DNA of 64,000 nucleotides from contig NZ_AMRL01000007.1 in NCBI RefSeq assembly GCF_000299935.1, positions 104,458 to 168,457 of the forward strand, read 5' to 3'. Position 1 is the first letter of the stretch. Every line of letters begins with the position of its first letter. A model generated the notes under the pieces. That model saw only the letters and a program-made list of their open reading frames with translations. It was not told the DNA's origin and searched no databases. The translations under genes and the position numbers were made by a program. This DNA is from Oceanibaculum indicum P24 (GTDB taxonomy: Bacteria > Pseudomonadota > Alphaproteobacteria > Oceanibaculales > Oceanibaculaceae). This document shows positions 8,488-16,795 of the stretch, piece by piece.

Positions 8488-9447
8488 ATGGCCGCCAAGA
8501 GCTACCCGGTCGAGCTGACCGCGCCCGACATCGAGCCCTATCGCAAGGGCAATACCGGCATCGAGTTCGTCACCAGCTTCGACAGCGGCGTGCCCGGCCC
8601 GCATGTGGCGATCAACGCCATCACCCACGGCAACGAGATCTGCGGCGCCATCGCGCTGGATACGCTGCTGAAGCAGGGCGTGCGCCCGGTGAAGGGCAAG
8701 CTCAGCTTCGCCTTCGTGAACCACATGGCCTACAGCCGGTTCGATCCGGCCAACCCGGATGCCTCGCGCTTCGTCGATGAGGATTTCAACCGGGTCTGGG
8801 TCGAGGACCGGCTGGACGGCAAGGAGGACACAGTGGAACTGCGCCGCGCGCGGGAACTGCGGCCGTTCTTCGACAGCGTTGACCTGCTGCTCGATATCCA
8901 TTCGCTGGGCACCTATTCCAAGCCGCTGATGATCTGCCACGGGCTGGAGAAGGAGCGCAACTTTGCCGCCGAGGTGAATTTCCCCGCCTACATCATGTGC
9001 GGTTCCGGCCATATCGTCGGCAAGCGCATCATCGAATACACGCCGTTCAACGATCCGAAGAACGGCAAGGTGGCGCTGCTGGTGGAATCCGGCCAGCACT
9101 GGGCGGCCTCCTCGGGCCGCGTGGCGATGGACACGGCGATGCATTTCCTGCGCGTGGCCGGCGTGGTCGATCCCGCCGTCATCGAGCGCAACCTGTCGCC
9201 GGAGGGCAAGAACCCGCCGAAGGCACAGATCTGGGAAGTGACCGGCGGCCTGACCGCCAAGACCGAGGATTTCCGCTTCGCCGAGGAATATATCGGCATG
9301 GAGGTCATCGAAAAGGCCGGCACCCCCATCGCCTATGATGGCGGCGAGACGCTGGTGACGCCGCATGATGACTGCCTGCTGATGATGCCGAGCTACAAGC
9401 AGGGTGTCGGCATGCGCAAGCTGCGGCTGTGCCGCCGCATCGGCTGA
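8488..9447 (+). CDS. Succinylglutamate desuccinylase/aspartoacylase-family zinc hydrolase
   Basis: A 319-residue M14-related amidohydrolase. The zinc ligands are visible as HGNE (AITHGNEICG, near residue 51) and DIHS (LLLDIHSLGTYS, about 142), with a likely catalytic Glu in LLVESGQHW (about 205-210). Family members deacylate N-acyl amino acids such as N-acetylaspartate or N-succinylglutamate; the substrate here is unknown. The start at 8488 is chosen because AAAAGGA lies 11 bp upstream and the family N-terminus begins here; the frame is open to 8407. It is a stand-alone gene, convergent with hutD (stops 9 bp apart). Confidence 0.8.
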   Translation: MAAKSYPVELTAPDIEPYRKGNTGIEFVTSFDSGVPGPHVAINAITHGNEICGAIALDTLLKQGVRPVKGKLSFAFVNHMAYSRFDPANPDASRFVDEDFNRVWVEDRLDGKEDTVELRRARELRPFFDSVDLLLDIHSLGTYSKPLMICHGLEKERNFAAEVNFPAYIMCGSGHIVGKRIIEYTPFNDPKNGKVALLVESGQHWAASSGRVAMDTAMHFLRVAGVVDPAVIERNLSPEGKNPPKAQIWEVTGGLTAKTEDFRFAEEYIGMEVIEKAGTPIAYDGGETLVTPHDDCLLMMPSYKQGVGMRKLRLCRRIG

Positions 9448-9456
9448 GGCTTCGCT

Positions 9457-10017
9457 TCAGTCGCGAAAGATATCGATCAGAAATACCGTGGAGGCCGCGC
9501 TGCAGTGCAGGGCGGCCTTTTCGGTGTCTTCGATCAGCGCGCAGTCCAGCGGGCCAAGGCTGGCGCCGCCGATCCCGATCCCGCCGGTATGGCACAGAAC
9601 GAGCAGGGTTCCGGTCACGCTGACCTGCAACTCGCCTTGAAACCGTACCCGCCGCATCATATGCGTGCAGCTGGTACGCCGCGTCATGATGTTCAGATTG
9701 CTGACCGGCCCATCCAGCAACCTGCCCTCGGCGGGGCGGTCGGCGGCGAAGCGATGCGGTGCCGAGTCTTGGTCGAGCGTCACCGGCCTCTCGCCTTCTA
9801 CCGCAAGCGTCAGGCCAGAGCCCTCGATTACTGACAGGGTGCGCAAGATGCCCGGAAAGGCGGAGAAGGGGGCATCCGCCTCCATGCGGGCGATGGACAG
9901 CCGCCAGTCGAAATCCTCCAGCCCGGCACCGGCCGGTGCGGCGGCGATTTCGGTGGTCGTGCCCTGGCCATTCTTCCACGGCATCGGGCTTCTGTCGGCA
10001 TATCGGAAAATCTGCAT
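9457..10017 (-). CDS. hutD: HutD/Ves-family cupin protein
   Basis: A 186-residue protein of the HutD/Ves family with the signature MPWKNGQGTTTEIA near its N-terminus, FDWRLSIARME, and the double-stranded beta-helix fold segments LTLAVEGERPVTL and FSAFPGI. HutD is linked to histidine utilisation in pseudomonads, but no hut genes occur in this window, so a general ligand-binding role is equally likely. The start is taken at the ATG of MQIFRYADRS (10017); an ATG five codons upstream is possible. Confidence 0.82.
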   Translation of the reverse strand: MQIFRYADRSPMPWKNGQGTTTEIAAAPAGAGLEDFDWRLSIARMEADAPFSAFPGILRTLSVIEGSGLTLAVEGERPVTLDQDSAPHRFAADRPAEGRLLDGPVSNLNIMTRRTSCTHMMRRVRFQGELQVSVTGTLLVLCHTGGIGIGGASLGPLDCALIEDTEKAALHCSAASTVFLIDIFRD

Positions 10018-10090
10018 GGCGGCTTTTCCCACGTCATGGGCGGGAAGGGAAGGGGGGAGGCGGATCGAACAGACCCGCCCCCCATCTGTC

Positions 10091-10474
10091 TTAGCGGCGG
10101 TGGAAGATCATCCCGCCATGATGCAGCGTGTTCTCGTCCACGAAGGTGCCGTCGGCGGTGAAGCCGGTATCGTCCCAATAGTCGATATGGGTGCCGGTCA
10201 CCTCGTAGCGGCCCTGATAGGCCTTCTCGCGGCTGCCGCGCGCCTCGACATAGCGGTTGTTCGGCAGCAGTTCGTGGCGGATATGGCCGTCCGGCGTGAC
10301 CCACATCCCGACATAGGGATGGTCCTGGGCGACCTGCGCGGCGGCGGGCTGATTGGTGGTCGTCTGGGTATTCATCTGGGCATGACCTTTCTGGATGGGA
10401 AGCAGGGCCGCACCGGCGAGGAGCACGGCGGCAAGCAGGGATGCGGTGGGCAGATACAGGGGAGGCGTCTTCAT
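10091..10474 (-). CDS. Atu4866-family exported protein
   Basis: A 127-residue protein with an N-terminal signal peptide or anchor (residues about 1-33, ending in GHAQ) and an Atu4866 domain (about 52-127): VGMWVTPDGHIRHELLPNNRY, WDDTGFTADGTF, LHHGGMIF. The domain is a small beta-barrel of unknown, possibly ligand-binding, function. It is the third gene of a probable operon with the SDR (10953) and the carboxymuconolactone-decarboxylase-type gene (10486); the gap is 11 bp. Confidence 0.82.
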   Translation of the reverse strand: MKTPPLYLPTASLLAAVLLAGAALLPIQKGHAQMNTQTTTNQPAAAQVAQDHPYVGMWVTPDGHIRHELLPNNRYVEARGSREKAYQGRYEVTGTHIDYWDDTGFTADGTFVDENTLHHGGMIFHRR

Positions 10475-10485
10475 CGGGCTTCTCC

Positions 10486-10941
10486 TCAGCGTCGTTCGGC
10501 GAACAGCTCGGACAGCGCCTGCGAGGCGGCGATGGCGCGCGGGAAGCCGCTGGTCACGGTGACGAGGTAGATCGCCTCCTTCAGCTCCTCCTCGGTGACG
10601 CCGATATTCAGCGCATAGCCGGCATGGACCCGCATGATGCCGGTCTCGCCCAGCGCGGCGAAGGCGGTGACGGCGGCGAGCTGGCGGGTGCGGTTGTCCA
10701 GCCCGTCGCGCGCCCAGACATCGCCCAGCGCATAGCCTTCCGTCGCCTCGGCCAGGAACGGGAATTCCTCGCGCATGCGCTCCAGGTTGGGCTGGGTCTG
10801 GCCGTTGTTCAGGCTGAGGATCACTTCGGCACCGCGCTGCTGGCGTTCCTCTGTGGTCCGCGATGGCGTTTGCGACAGGGCGGTTGCGGGGAGCGCCACG
10901 GTAAGCAGCAGGGCGGCGGCGATTTTGCGATGGGTCTTCAT
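10486..10941 (-). CDS. Exported carboxymuconolactone decarboxylase-family protein
   Basis: A 151-residue protein with a Sec signal peptide (KIAAALLLTVALPATALSQ, residues about 5-23) before an all-helical CMD/AhpD-like domain (about 50-140) containing LDNRTRQLAAVTAFAALG and AGYALNIGVTEEELKEAI. The CxxC pair of AhpD peroxidases is absent, so disulfide reductase activity is unlikely and a decarboxylase-like or unknown role is favoured. The start is at 10941 (MKTHRK); five extra codons are possible. It sits 11 bp behind the SDR stop and is probably under the LysR regulator at 11795. Confidence 0.82.
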   Translation of the reverse strand: MKTHRKIAAALLLTVALPATALSQTPSRTTEERQQRGAEVILSLNNGQTQPNLERMREEFPFLAEATEGYALGDVWARDGLDNRTRQLAAVTAFAALGETGIMRVHAGYALNIGVTEEELKEAIYLVTVTSGFPRAIAASQALSELFAERR

Positions 10942-10952
10942 GATGGTCTCCT

Positions 10953-11678
10953 TCACTGGGTAGCGGTGGGACGGATGACGATCTCGTTCACATCGACATC
11001 GTCGGGCTCCGCGATGGCGTAACGCACGGCGCGGGCAATGGCGTCGGGCTGCAGCGCGATGGCGCGGTAGAGCTTCATCGCTTCTGCTGCGGTCGGGTCG
11101 GTGATGCTGTCGGCAAGCTCGCTCTCCACGACGCCGGGATGGATGCAGGTGACGCGGATATCGTTATGTTCCTGCCGCAGCCCGTCGGAGATCGCGCGGA
11201 CCGCATATTTGCTGGCGCAATAGACGGCCGCCGTCGGCACCACGGACAGCGCACCGACGGAGGCGATGTTGACGATGTGGCCGGAGCCGCGCGCGGTCAT
11301 TTCCGGCAGCACGGCGGCGATGCCATGCAGCGCGCCCTTGATGTTCACATCGACCATGCGGTCCCATTCTTCGACCTTCATCGCGGCCATCGGGGACAGC
11401 GGCATCACGCCGGCATTGTTGATGATGACATCGACCCGGCCCCAGGTCTGGCGCGCGGTCTCGGCAAAGGCGGCGACATCGGCGCGGTCGGTGACATCGA
11501 CGCGGGCGATGGCGGCATCGCCGCCCTCGAAGTTGATTTCCTTGGCCAGCGATGCCAGCCGGTCGGTGCGGCGCGCGCCCAGCATCAGCTTCGCGCCGGC
11601 CCGGCCCAGTTCGCGGGCGATGCCGGCACCGATGCCGCTGGAGGCGCCGGTGATGAGGATGACCTTGTCGAGGGACAT
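10953..11678 (-). CDS. Short-chain dehydrogenase/reductase
   Basis: A 241-residue classical SDR. NAD(P)-binding TGASSGIG (residues 10-17), NNAG (about 86-89) and the catalytic Ser, Tyr-x-x-x-Lys (YCASK) are all present; GARRTDR after beta-2 suggests NADP preference. It resembles the YdfG/serine-dehydrogenase-like branch acting on hydroxy acids or small ketones; the substrate is unknown. It is the first gene of a three-gene minus-strand set and is divergently transcribed from the LysR regulator with a 116-bp shared region. Confidence 0.9.
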   Translation of the reverse strand: MSLDKVILITGASSGIGAGIARELGRAGAKLMLGARRTDRLASLAKEINFEGGDAAIARVDVTDRADVAAFAETARQTWGRVDVIINNAGVMPLSPMAAMKVEEWDRMVDVNIKGALHGIAAVLPEMTARGSGHIVNIASVGALSVVPTAAVYCASKYAVRAISDGLRQEHNDIRVTCIHPGVVESELADSITDPTAAEAMKLYRAIALQPDAIARAVRYAIAEPDDVDVNEIVIRPTATQ

Positions 11679-11762
11679 ATGCTTTCTCCACTGGTGTCGA
11701 AGTCCCGCATCGCGGGGTTGCCAGGAAGGTAAGCGCGGTTCATTGTCGCGATAAGACGCTCA

Positions 11763-11784
11763 TTCTTTTCCATTAAGGAAAGAA
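11763..11784. promoter_or_regulatory. Inverted repeat in the SDR/LysR divergent region
   Basis: TTCTTTTCC (11763-11771) and GGAAAGAA (11777-11784) form an imperfect AT-rich inverted repeat 11 bp upstream of the LysR start. Location between a LysR gene and its divergent target suggests an operator used for autoregulation and activation. Confidence 0.4.
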
Positions 11785-11794
11785 AAACTAACCA

Positions 11795-12700
11795 ATGGGG
11801 CCGGACTTCAATGCGCTTGCCATTTTCGCCCTGGTCGCCGAGGAGCGCAGCTTCCGCGCGGCCGCTGACCGGCTGGGCGTCACCCGCTCGGCGGTCAGCC
11901 AGACCATCCGGCGGCTGGAGGAGGGGCTGGGGATCGCACTGGTGCAGCGCACGACGCGCAGCGTCAGCCTGACCGAGGCCGGGGAGCGGCTCTATGCCGA
12001 GGTGGCCCCGGCGCTGGCCGAGATGCGGGCCGCCATCGAGACCACCGGCCATCTGCGCGGCCGCCCACGGGGGCAGTTGCGGCTGGCGGTCTCCTCCATC
12101 GCCGAGCGCTTCCTGTCCGGGCCGTTCCTGGCCTCCTTCGCCGAGGCAAATCCGGAAATCCAGCTCGACGTCACCGTGACCGACGAGGAATGCGACATCG
12201 TCGCGGAAGGCTACGATGCCGGTGTGCGGCTGGGCGAGGTGATCCAGCAGGACATGATCGCCGTGCCGGTGGCCGGGGAGGAACGGCAGATCATCGTCTG
12301 CGCGCCATCCTATATCCAGCGGTTCGGGGCCCCGGCCCACCCGAAGGACCTGTCCGCCCATCGCTGCGTCGGCTGGCGGCCGGCGCCCCGGGTGGCGCCC
12401 TATCGCTGGGAATTCACCGAGCAGGACCGCGAATTCAGCGTCGATGTGCGGCCGGAGATCACCACCAACGACATGGCGCTGATGATCAAGCTGGCGGTTG
12501 CCGGCGCCGGCATCACCTGCGGGCTGGAGGAAAGCTTCCGGCCCTGGATGGCGCGCGGCGCGCTGGTGTCAGTTCTGAGCGAGTTCTGCCCGCCCTTTGC
12601 CGGCTTCTATCTCTACTATCCCAGTCGCCGCAACCTGGCGCCGAAGCTGCGCGCGCTGGTCGATCATCTGCAGCGCTACCGGTGGGCCGATCAGTCGTAG
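11795..12700 (+). CDS. LysR-family transcriptional regulator
   Basis: A 301-residue regulator. N-terminal winged helix (residues about 5-63) with FRAAADRLGVTRSAVSQTIRRLEEGLG and LVQRTTRSVSLTEAG; C-terminal two-lobed effector domain (about 92-295). The effector domain pattern (DAGVRLGE, CVGWR) places it with LysR proteins that control nearby SDR/oxidoreductase genes. It is divergent from the SDR-CMD-Atu4866 set, which is its probable target. The effector is unknown. Confidence 0.92.
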   Translation: MGPDFNALAIFALVAEERSFRAAADRLGVTRSAVSQTIRRLEEGLGIALVQRTTRSVSLTEAGERLYAEVAPALAEMRAAIETTGHLRGRPRGQLRLAVSSIAERFLSGPFLASFAEANPEIQLDVTVTDEECDIVAEGYDAGVRLGEVIQQDMIAVPVAGEERQIIVCAPSYIQRFGAPAHPKDLSAHRCVGWRPAPRVAPYRWEFTEQDREFSVDVRPEITTNDMALMIKLAVAGAGITCGLEESFRPWMARGALVSVLSEFCPPFAGFYLYYPSRRNLAPKLRALVDHLQRYRWADQS

Positions 12701-12703
12701 GCC

Positions 12704-12721
12704 CGGCAGTGTGCGCTGCCG
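12704..12721. terminator. Hairpin between convergent genes
   Basis: CGGCAG (12704-12709) pairs with CTGCCG (12716-12721) in the 21-bp gap between the LysR gene and the convergent Acg-family gene. There is no T-tract of note on either strand, so this is only a weak bidirectional terminator candidate. Confidence 0.3.
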
Positions 12722-13822
12722 TTACGTTGCGCGGATGACGGCCTCGACCGGGCGGCGCGGGGCATAGGGCAGGGCCGGGCCATAGCCAAAGCGCAGGACG
12801 ATATTCGGGCGCCGGCCCGGCAAGCCGACAAGGGCCGCAAGCTCTGGCCGCAGCGATGCGACCTCGACAGGCTGGTTCACAAAGGCGCATTTCAGCCCCA
12901 GCGCCGTGGCCTGCAGGGCGAAGCGCTGGCAGGCGCGCCCGGCCCGCATCCAGTGTTCGCGGTCGTCCTGCTGACCGACGAACACGGCGACTCCGACCGA
13001 GGAGCGCAATTGTTCCGCATATTTGTTGTTCTCCCCCTTGGCGGTGAAGACCAAGTCGAAGGCGCGTGGCCCCAGCCAGTCGGGCAGTGCCGGATTGCCG
13101 CTGGCCGCGCTGTACAGCCCGTCACCGGTGCGGAGCGCCTGGCCAGGGTTGAAGCGCAGCCAGGCCTTCAGTTCGCGGATAAATTCCGGATCGGCCATCT
13201 GCGCGCAGTTACCGGCGATGACAAGATCGCGGACACGGTCGAGCTGTGGCCGCTCTGTGATCAGCACCATGTCGATTCCGGGAATCGCGGCGGCATCGGC
13301 CAGGCTTTGCAGATCGGCCGCGCTGACCGGGCGGCCATCATAGACGGCGCGGGTGGATTGGCGATGCGGTATGGCCGCGAACAGGGGCGATTCCTGCGGT
13401 TCTGTCGGCTGGTGCGCAAAGACGATCCGCCCGTCGCCATGATCGTCGAACACCAGTTCCCCGCCTTGTCCACGCGCGGCTGCGGCCAAGGCGAGATTTT
13501 CGGCAGCGCATCCAAGGCTGGCATAGAGGTGATGATCGTCGGGATCGACCACCGGCGTCCGCCGGCTGAAATCGGGCTGAATAGTGATTTCGCCCAGTGC
13601 CACCGAGAACAGCCAGGGCTGGGTGTTGTGGCCGTTCGCCGCCAGCGTGGCATGGCGGATGAGGTCGTGGTCCCGCGGCTGGAGCGGCAAATCCGCGCGC
13701 AGTGCCTGCATCGCCTCCCGATAGGAGGCAGCGGCCTGCCTCTGGCGCATGGCCATCCATCCAGCCGCGCCGCCAAGCGCCAGCAGGCCGCCGGCACCGA
13801 TGAGCATATGCCGCCTGTTCAT
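12722..13822 (-). CDS. Acg-family FMN-binding nitroreductase-like protein
   Basis: A 366-residue protein of the Acg/TM_1586-type nitroreductase family. The N-terminus starts MNRRHMLIGAGGLLALGG, a twin-arginine-like or membrane-anchor sequence without the consensus SRRxFLK. FMN-site features include HATLAANGHNTQPW (about 57-70) and the second half-domain IPHRQSTRAVYDGRPV. Acg proteins may sequester or reduce FMN; activity is poorly defined in the family. There is a 91-bp gap upstream containing a nine-base G tract on the plus strand. Confidence 0.83.
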   Translation of the reverse strand: MNRRHMLIGAGGLLALGGAAGWMAMRQRQAAASYREAMQALRADLPLQPRDHDLIRHATLAANGHNTQPWLFSVALGEITIQPDFSRRTPVVDPDDHHLYASLGCAAENLALAAAARGQGGELVFDDHGDGRIVFAHQPTEPQESPLFAAIPHRQSTRAVYDGRPVSAADLQSLADAAAIPGIDMVLITERPQLDRVRDLVIAGNCAQMADPEFIRELKAWLRFNPGQALRTGDGLYSAASGNPALPDWLGPRAFDLVFTAKGENNKYAEQLRSSVGVAVFVGQQDDREHWMRAGRACQRFALQATALGLKCAFVNQPVEVASLRPELAALVGLPGRRPNIVLRFGYGPALPYAPRRPVEAVIRAT

Positions 13823-13877
13823 GATCCTCTCCCGGTGTCCGTTTCCGGCGACCCTGCTGGATTTGGCCCTTCGATTC

Positions 13878-13886
13878 GGGGGGGGG
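13878..13886. repeat. Nine-base homopolymer upstream of the Acg-family gene
   Basis: A run of nine G on the plus strand (nine C on the transcribed minus strand sense) lies 56 bp before the start of the Acg-family gene. Such tracts are slippage-prone in replication. Confidence 0.9.
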
Positions 13887-13913
13887 CAATAGCCCTCGGC
13901 CTTGTCCCTGCGG

Positions 13914-14798
13914 CTATCCGGCCGCCCGGCGCTTGCGCAGGATGATGAACACGCCGCTGGAAATGATGATGGCCGCGCCGAGGAAGGTCATCGAATCCGG
14001 GATTTCGTGCCAGATCAGCCAGCCTAGGCCGGTCGCCCAGATCAGCGCCGTATAGTCGAACGGCGCCACCAGCGTGGCGGGGGCAAGCCGGAAGGCCTGG
14101 GTTATCATCGTCATGCCGGCGGTGCCGAACAGCGCGATGGCGACGAACAGCCAGATATCCTCGGGCCGGATCGCGGTCCAGAAGAACGGCACGATGACGC
14201 CACTGAGCAGGGCAGCGGTGCCGGTCAGGTAGAGCAGCAGGGTCCACACGCTCTCGCGGGAATCGACCCAGCGCGCGCTCAGCATCAGCAGCGCATAGAC
14301 CAGCGCCGTGGCGACCGGCAGCAGCGATACCGGCTGGAAGGCGGCGGCCCCCGGCCGCAGGGCGACCAGCACGCCGATGAACCCCACGGTCACCGCCAGC
14401 CAGCGCCGCCAGCCGACCTGTTCGATCCGGAACAGGGCCGACAGGGCGGTGATGAACAGCGGCGCGACGAAGGCCAGTGCCGTCGCCTCGGCCAGCGGCA
14501 GGTGCATCAGGCTGGTGAAGAACAGCAGCGTCGCGCCGATCCACAGCACCCCGCGCAGCAGATGCGCCGCCGGCCGGTGGGAGCGCAAGGCACTGGTGCC
14601 GCCCATCCGCCATGCCACCAGCAGCGCGAAGGGCAGGGCGATCAGGTTGCGCAGGAACAGGATCTGCAGCGGCGCATAGGTGTCGGTCAGGCTCTTGGCA
14701 ATCGCGTCATTCACGCACAGGCTGGCAACGCCGACACACATCAGGGCGATGCCGGCCAGTGGGCCCCGTCCTCGCGTGGCATCCGAAACAGGCTGCAC
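13914..14798 (-). CDS. EamA (DMT superfamily) transporter
   Basis: A 294-residue inner-membrane protein with ten predicted membrane segments in two EamA repeats. The first contains LQILFLRNLIALPFALLVAW, the second ATLVAPFDYTALIWATGLGWL. Family members export metabolites or act in uptake of organic solutes; the substrate cannot be inferred. It lies 23 bp downstream of the ICL/PEP-mutase-family gene on the same strand, so the two are probably co-transcribed. Confidence 0.88.
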   Translation of the reverse strand: MQPVSDATRGRGPLAGIALMCVGVASLCVNDAIAKSLTDTYAPLQILFLRNLIALPFALLVAWRMGGTSALRSHRPAAHLLRGVLWIGATLLFFTSLMHLPLAEATALAFVAPLFITALSALFRIEQVGWRRWLAVTVGFIGVLVALRPGAAAFQPVSLLPVATALVYALLMLSARWVDSRESVWTLLLYLTGTAALLSGVIVPFFWTAIRPEDIWLFVAIALFGTAGMTMITQAFRLAPATLVAPFDYTALIWATGLGWLIWHEIPDSMTFLGAAIIISSGVFIILRKRRAAG

Positions 14799-14821
14799 TA
14801 CCTCGTTTCCTTGAGGGCGGG

Positions 14822-15685
14822 TCAGGAGGCGTGGCGCTTGTCGAAATCCCAGACCTGCTGGAAGCCCATCATCTTGCTGAAGTCCATGAAATCATCCAGC
14901 GGCACGGTGACGCCGACACTCGCCCCCTCATTCTTCAGCGTGCCATAGACCGAGGCCAGCGCCGCACCCATCGCCAGGAAGCCGGTCGCCGGGAAGATCG
15001 CCATCGCATAGCCCAGTTCCACCAGCCGGTCGCGACTGACCACCGGCGTGCGCCCGCCCTCGACGATGTTGGCGAGGCAGGGTGTGTCGAAGCTGGCGCA
15101 GATCTTCGCCATCTCCTCCTCGGTCTCGGGGCTTTCGATGAATAGGATGTCGGCGCCGGCCCTGGCATAGGCCTCGCCGCGCCGCAGCGCCTCGTCGAGA
15201 CCCAGCGTGGTGCGCGCATCGGTGCGCGCGATGATGAGGAAATCGGCGGAGTCGCGGCTTTCCACCGCAACCCTGATCTTGGCCACCATATCCTCCATCG
15301 GGATCACCCGGCGGCCTGGCGTGTGGCCGCACTTCTTCGGGAATTCCTGATCCTCCAGCTGGATCGCCGCCGCTCCGGCCTGCTCATAGCCGCGCACCGT
15401 GCGCTGCACATTCAGCAGCCCGCCATAGCCGGTATCGCCGTCGGCGATCAGCGGCGTTGTCGTGACTGAGGCCAGCGTCTGCACACGGCTGACCATCTCC
15501 GTATAGCTGGCAAGGCCGGCATCGGGCAGCCCCAGATGCGAGGCGACGGTGCCATAGCCGGTCATGTACAGGGCCGGAAACCCCATGCGGTCGGCCACGC
15601 GCGCGGAAATGCCGTCGAACACGCCGGGGGCGGTGATGAATTCCTTGTCGGCAAAGCGCTGGCGCAGGGTTTTTGAGGCGGTCAT
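14822..15685 (-). CDS. Isocitrate lyase/PEP mutase-family lyase
   Basis: A 287-residue TIM-barrel enzyme of the ICL/PEPM superfamily (methylisocitrate lyase, dimethylmalate lyase, oxaloacetate decarboxylase relatives). Metal-binding and catalytic motifs are visible: DGDTGYGG (about 83-90), QLEDQEFPKKCGH with the catalytic Cys of the lyase branch, and RTDAR. KKCGH argues for a C-C lyase rather than PEP mutase. The start at 15685 is chosen because the family begins TASKTLRQRFA; the long upstream extension has no homology pattern. It is divergent from the ABC importer at 15807 and just upstream of an EamA transporter. Confidence 0.85.
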   Translation of the reverse strand: MTASKTLRQRFADKEFITAPGVFDGISARVADRMGFPALYMTGYGTVASHLGLPDAGLASYTEMVSRVQTLASVTTTPLIADGDTGYGGLLNVQRTVRGYEQAGAAAIQLEDQEFPKKCGHTPGRRVIPMEDMVAKIRVAVESRDSADFLIIARTDARTTLGLDEALRRGEAYARAGADILFIESPETEEEMAKICASFDTPCLANIVEGGRTPVVSRDRLVELGYAMAIFPATGFLAMGAALASVYGTLKNEGASVGVTVPLDDFMDFSKMMGFQQVWDFDKRHAS

Positions 15686-15806
15686 GACGGACGATCCCTT
15701 TCGGAATTTGGGAAAGAGTTTCGGTGGGTGAAAAAGGCGACTTGGCAAAATAAGCTGCACCTGATTAGCATCGACAAAACAAAAATCGCAATCGGGAGGA
15801 AACAAG

Positions 15807-16793
15807 ATGAGCAAATTCAGCATCAAGGCGTGCCTTGTCGGCGCCGCCGCACTTCTGGGAACCGCCCTCGCAAGTCCGCTGGCCAGCCCGGCCAGGGCCG
15901 ACCAGATTTCCGTCACCCACTGGGGCGTGCTGATGTATGGCGCGCCCTATGCGGTGGCGCTGGAAAAGGGCTTCTTCAAGGATGCCGGCATCGAGATCAC
16001 CGGCATCCTGACCTCCAAGGGCGGCGGCACCACGGTGCGCAACGTGCTGGCCGGCGGCCTGCCCTATGGCGAGGTCAGCCTGGCGGCGGCGGTCGCGGCG
16101 GCGAAGGAAGGCCTCGACATCAAGATCGTGAATACCGGCGCCGCCTCAGTCTATGACATCCTCTGGGTGGCGCCGAAGGGCAGCGACATCAAGTCGGTGA
16201 AGGATCTGGCCGGCAAGAAGGCCGCCTTCACCAGCCCGAAATCGGTGACCGAGATGGTGCTGCTGATGTCGCTGGCCGCTGGCGGCGTGGATGTGAAGCA
16301 GGTGGAGCGCATCTCCACCGGCGGCATCGGCGCCGGCCTGACCGCGCTGGGCCAGGGCGGCGTGGCGGCGGCCCCGATCCTCGACCCGATCTGGTCGCGT
16401 ACCCAGGACAAGTACCAGCCGGTCTTCTACGCCAAGGATCTGCTGCCGCTGATGACCCAGACGGTCGGCATCACCACCGGCGATTTCGCCAAGTCCAGCC
16501 CGGACAAGCTGAAGGCCATCATCGAGGGCCGGCGCAAGGGGGTGGACTTCATCTATGCCAATCCTGAGGAGGCCGGGAAGATCTTCGCTGCCGCCTACAA
16601 GATGGACGAGGCGCTGGGCATCCGCGCGATCCAGAACATGATCGATGTGAAATACTGGGGCCGCGGCGATCTCGACCTGAAGGCGATGGACAATATGGTC
16701 GAGGGCTTGCGGATCATCGGCGAGGTGGACGGTCCGATGGACTGGTCGAAGCTGGTGGACAAATCCTTCCTGCCCGACGATCTGAAGTCGTGA
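15807..16793 (+). CDS. NMT1/TauA-type ABC transporter substrate-binding protein
   Basis: A 328-residue periplasmic binding protein with Sec signal peptide (residues about 1-31, cleaved near ARA). The mature sequence fits the SsuA/TauA/THI5-like fold: THWGVLMYGAPYAVALEKGFFKDAGIEI near the N-terminus and VKDLAGKKAAFTSPKS mid-protein. Ligands of this family include sulfonates, taurine, nitrate and pyrimidine precursors; none can be chosen here. No TPP-riboswitch-like leader precedes it, which argues against thiamine-precursor uptake. The ribosome site is GGGAGGAAA at 15794-15802. It is the first gene of a four-gene importer operon. Confidence 0.9.
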   Translation: MSKFSIKACLVGAAALLGTALASPLASPARADQISVTHWGVLMYGAPYAVALEKGFFKDAGIEITGILTSKGGGTTVRNVLAGGLPYGEVSLAAAVAAAKEGLDIKIVNTGAASVYDILWVAPKGSDIKSVKDLAGKKAAFTSPKSVTEMVLLMSLAAGGVDVKQVERISTGGIGAGLTALGQGGVAAAPILDPIWSRTQDKYQPVFYAKDLLPLMTQTVGITTGDFAKSSPDKLKAIIEGRRKGVDFIYANPEEAGKIFAAAYKMDEALGIRAIQNMIDVKYWGRGDLDLKAMDNMVEGLRIIGEVDGPMDWSKLVDKSFLPDDLKS

Positions 16794-16795
16794 CC

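Noticed and set aside
15686..15806. Possible TPP riboswitch before the THI5-like binding protein
   Set aside because: The leader lacks the conserved CTGAGA/ACCTGA-type core elements, so thiamine-precursor control is not supported.
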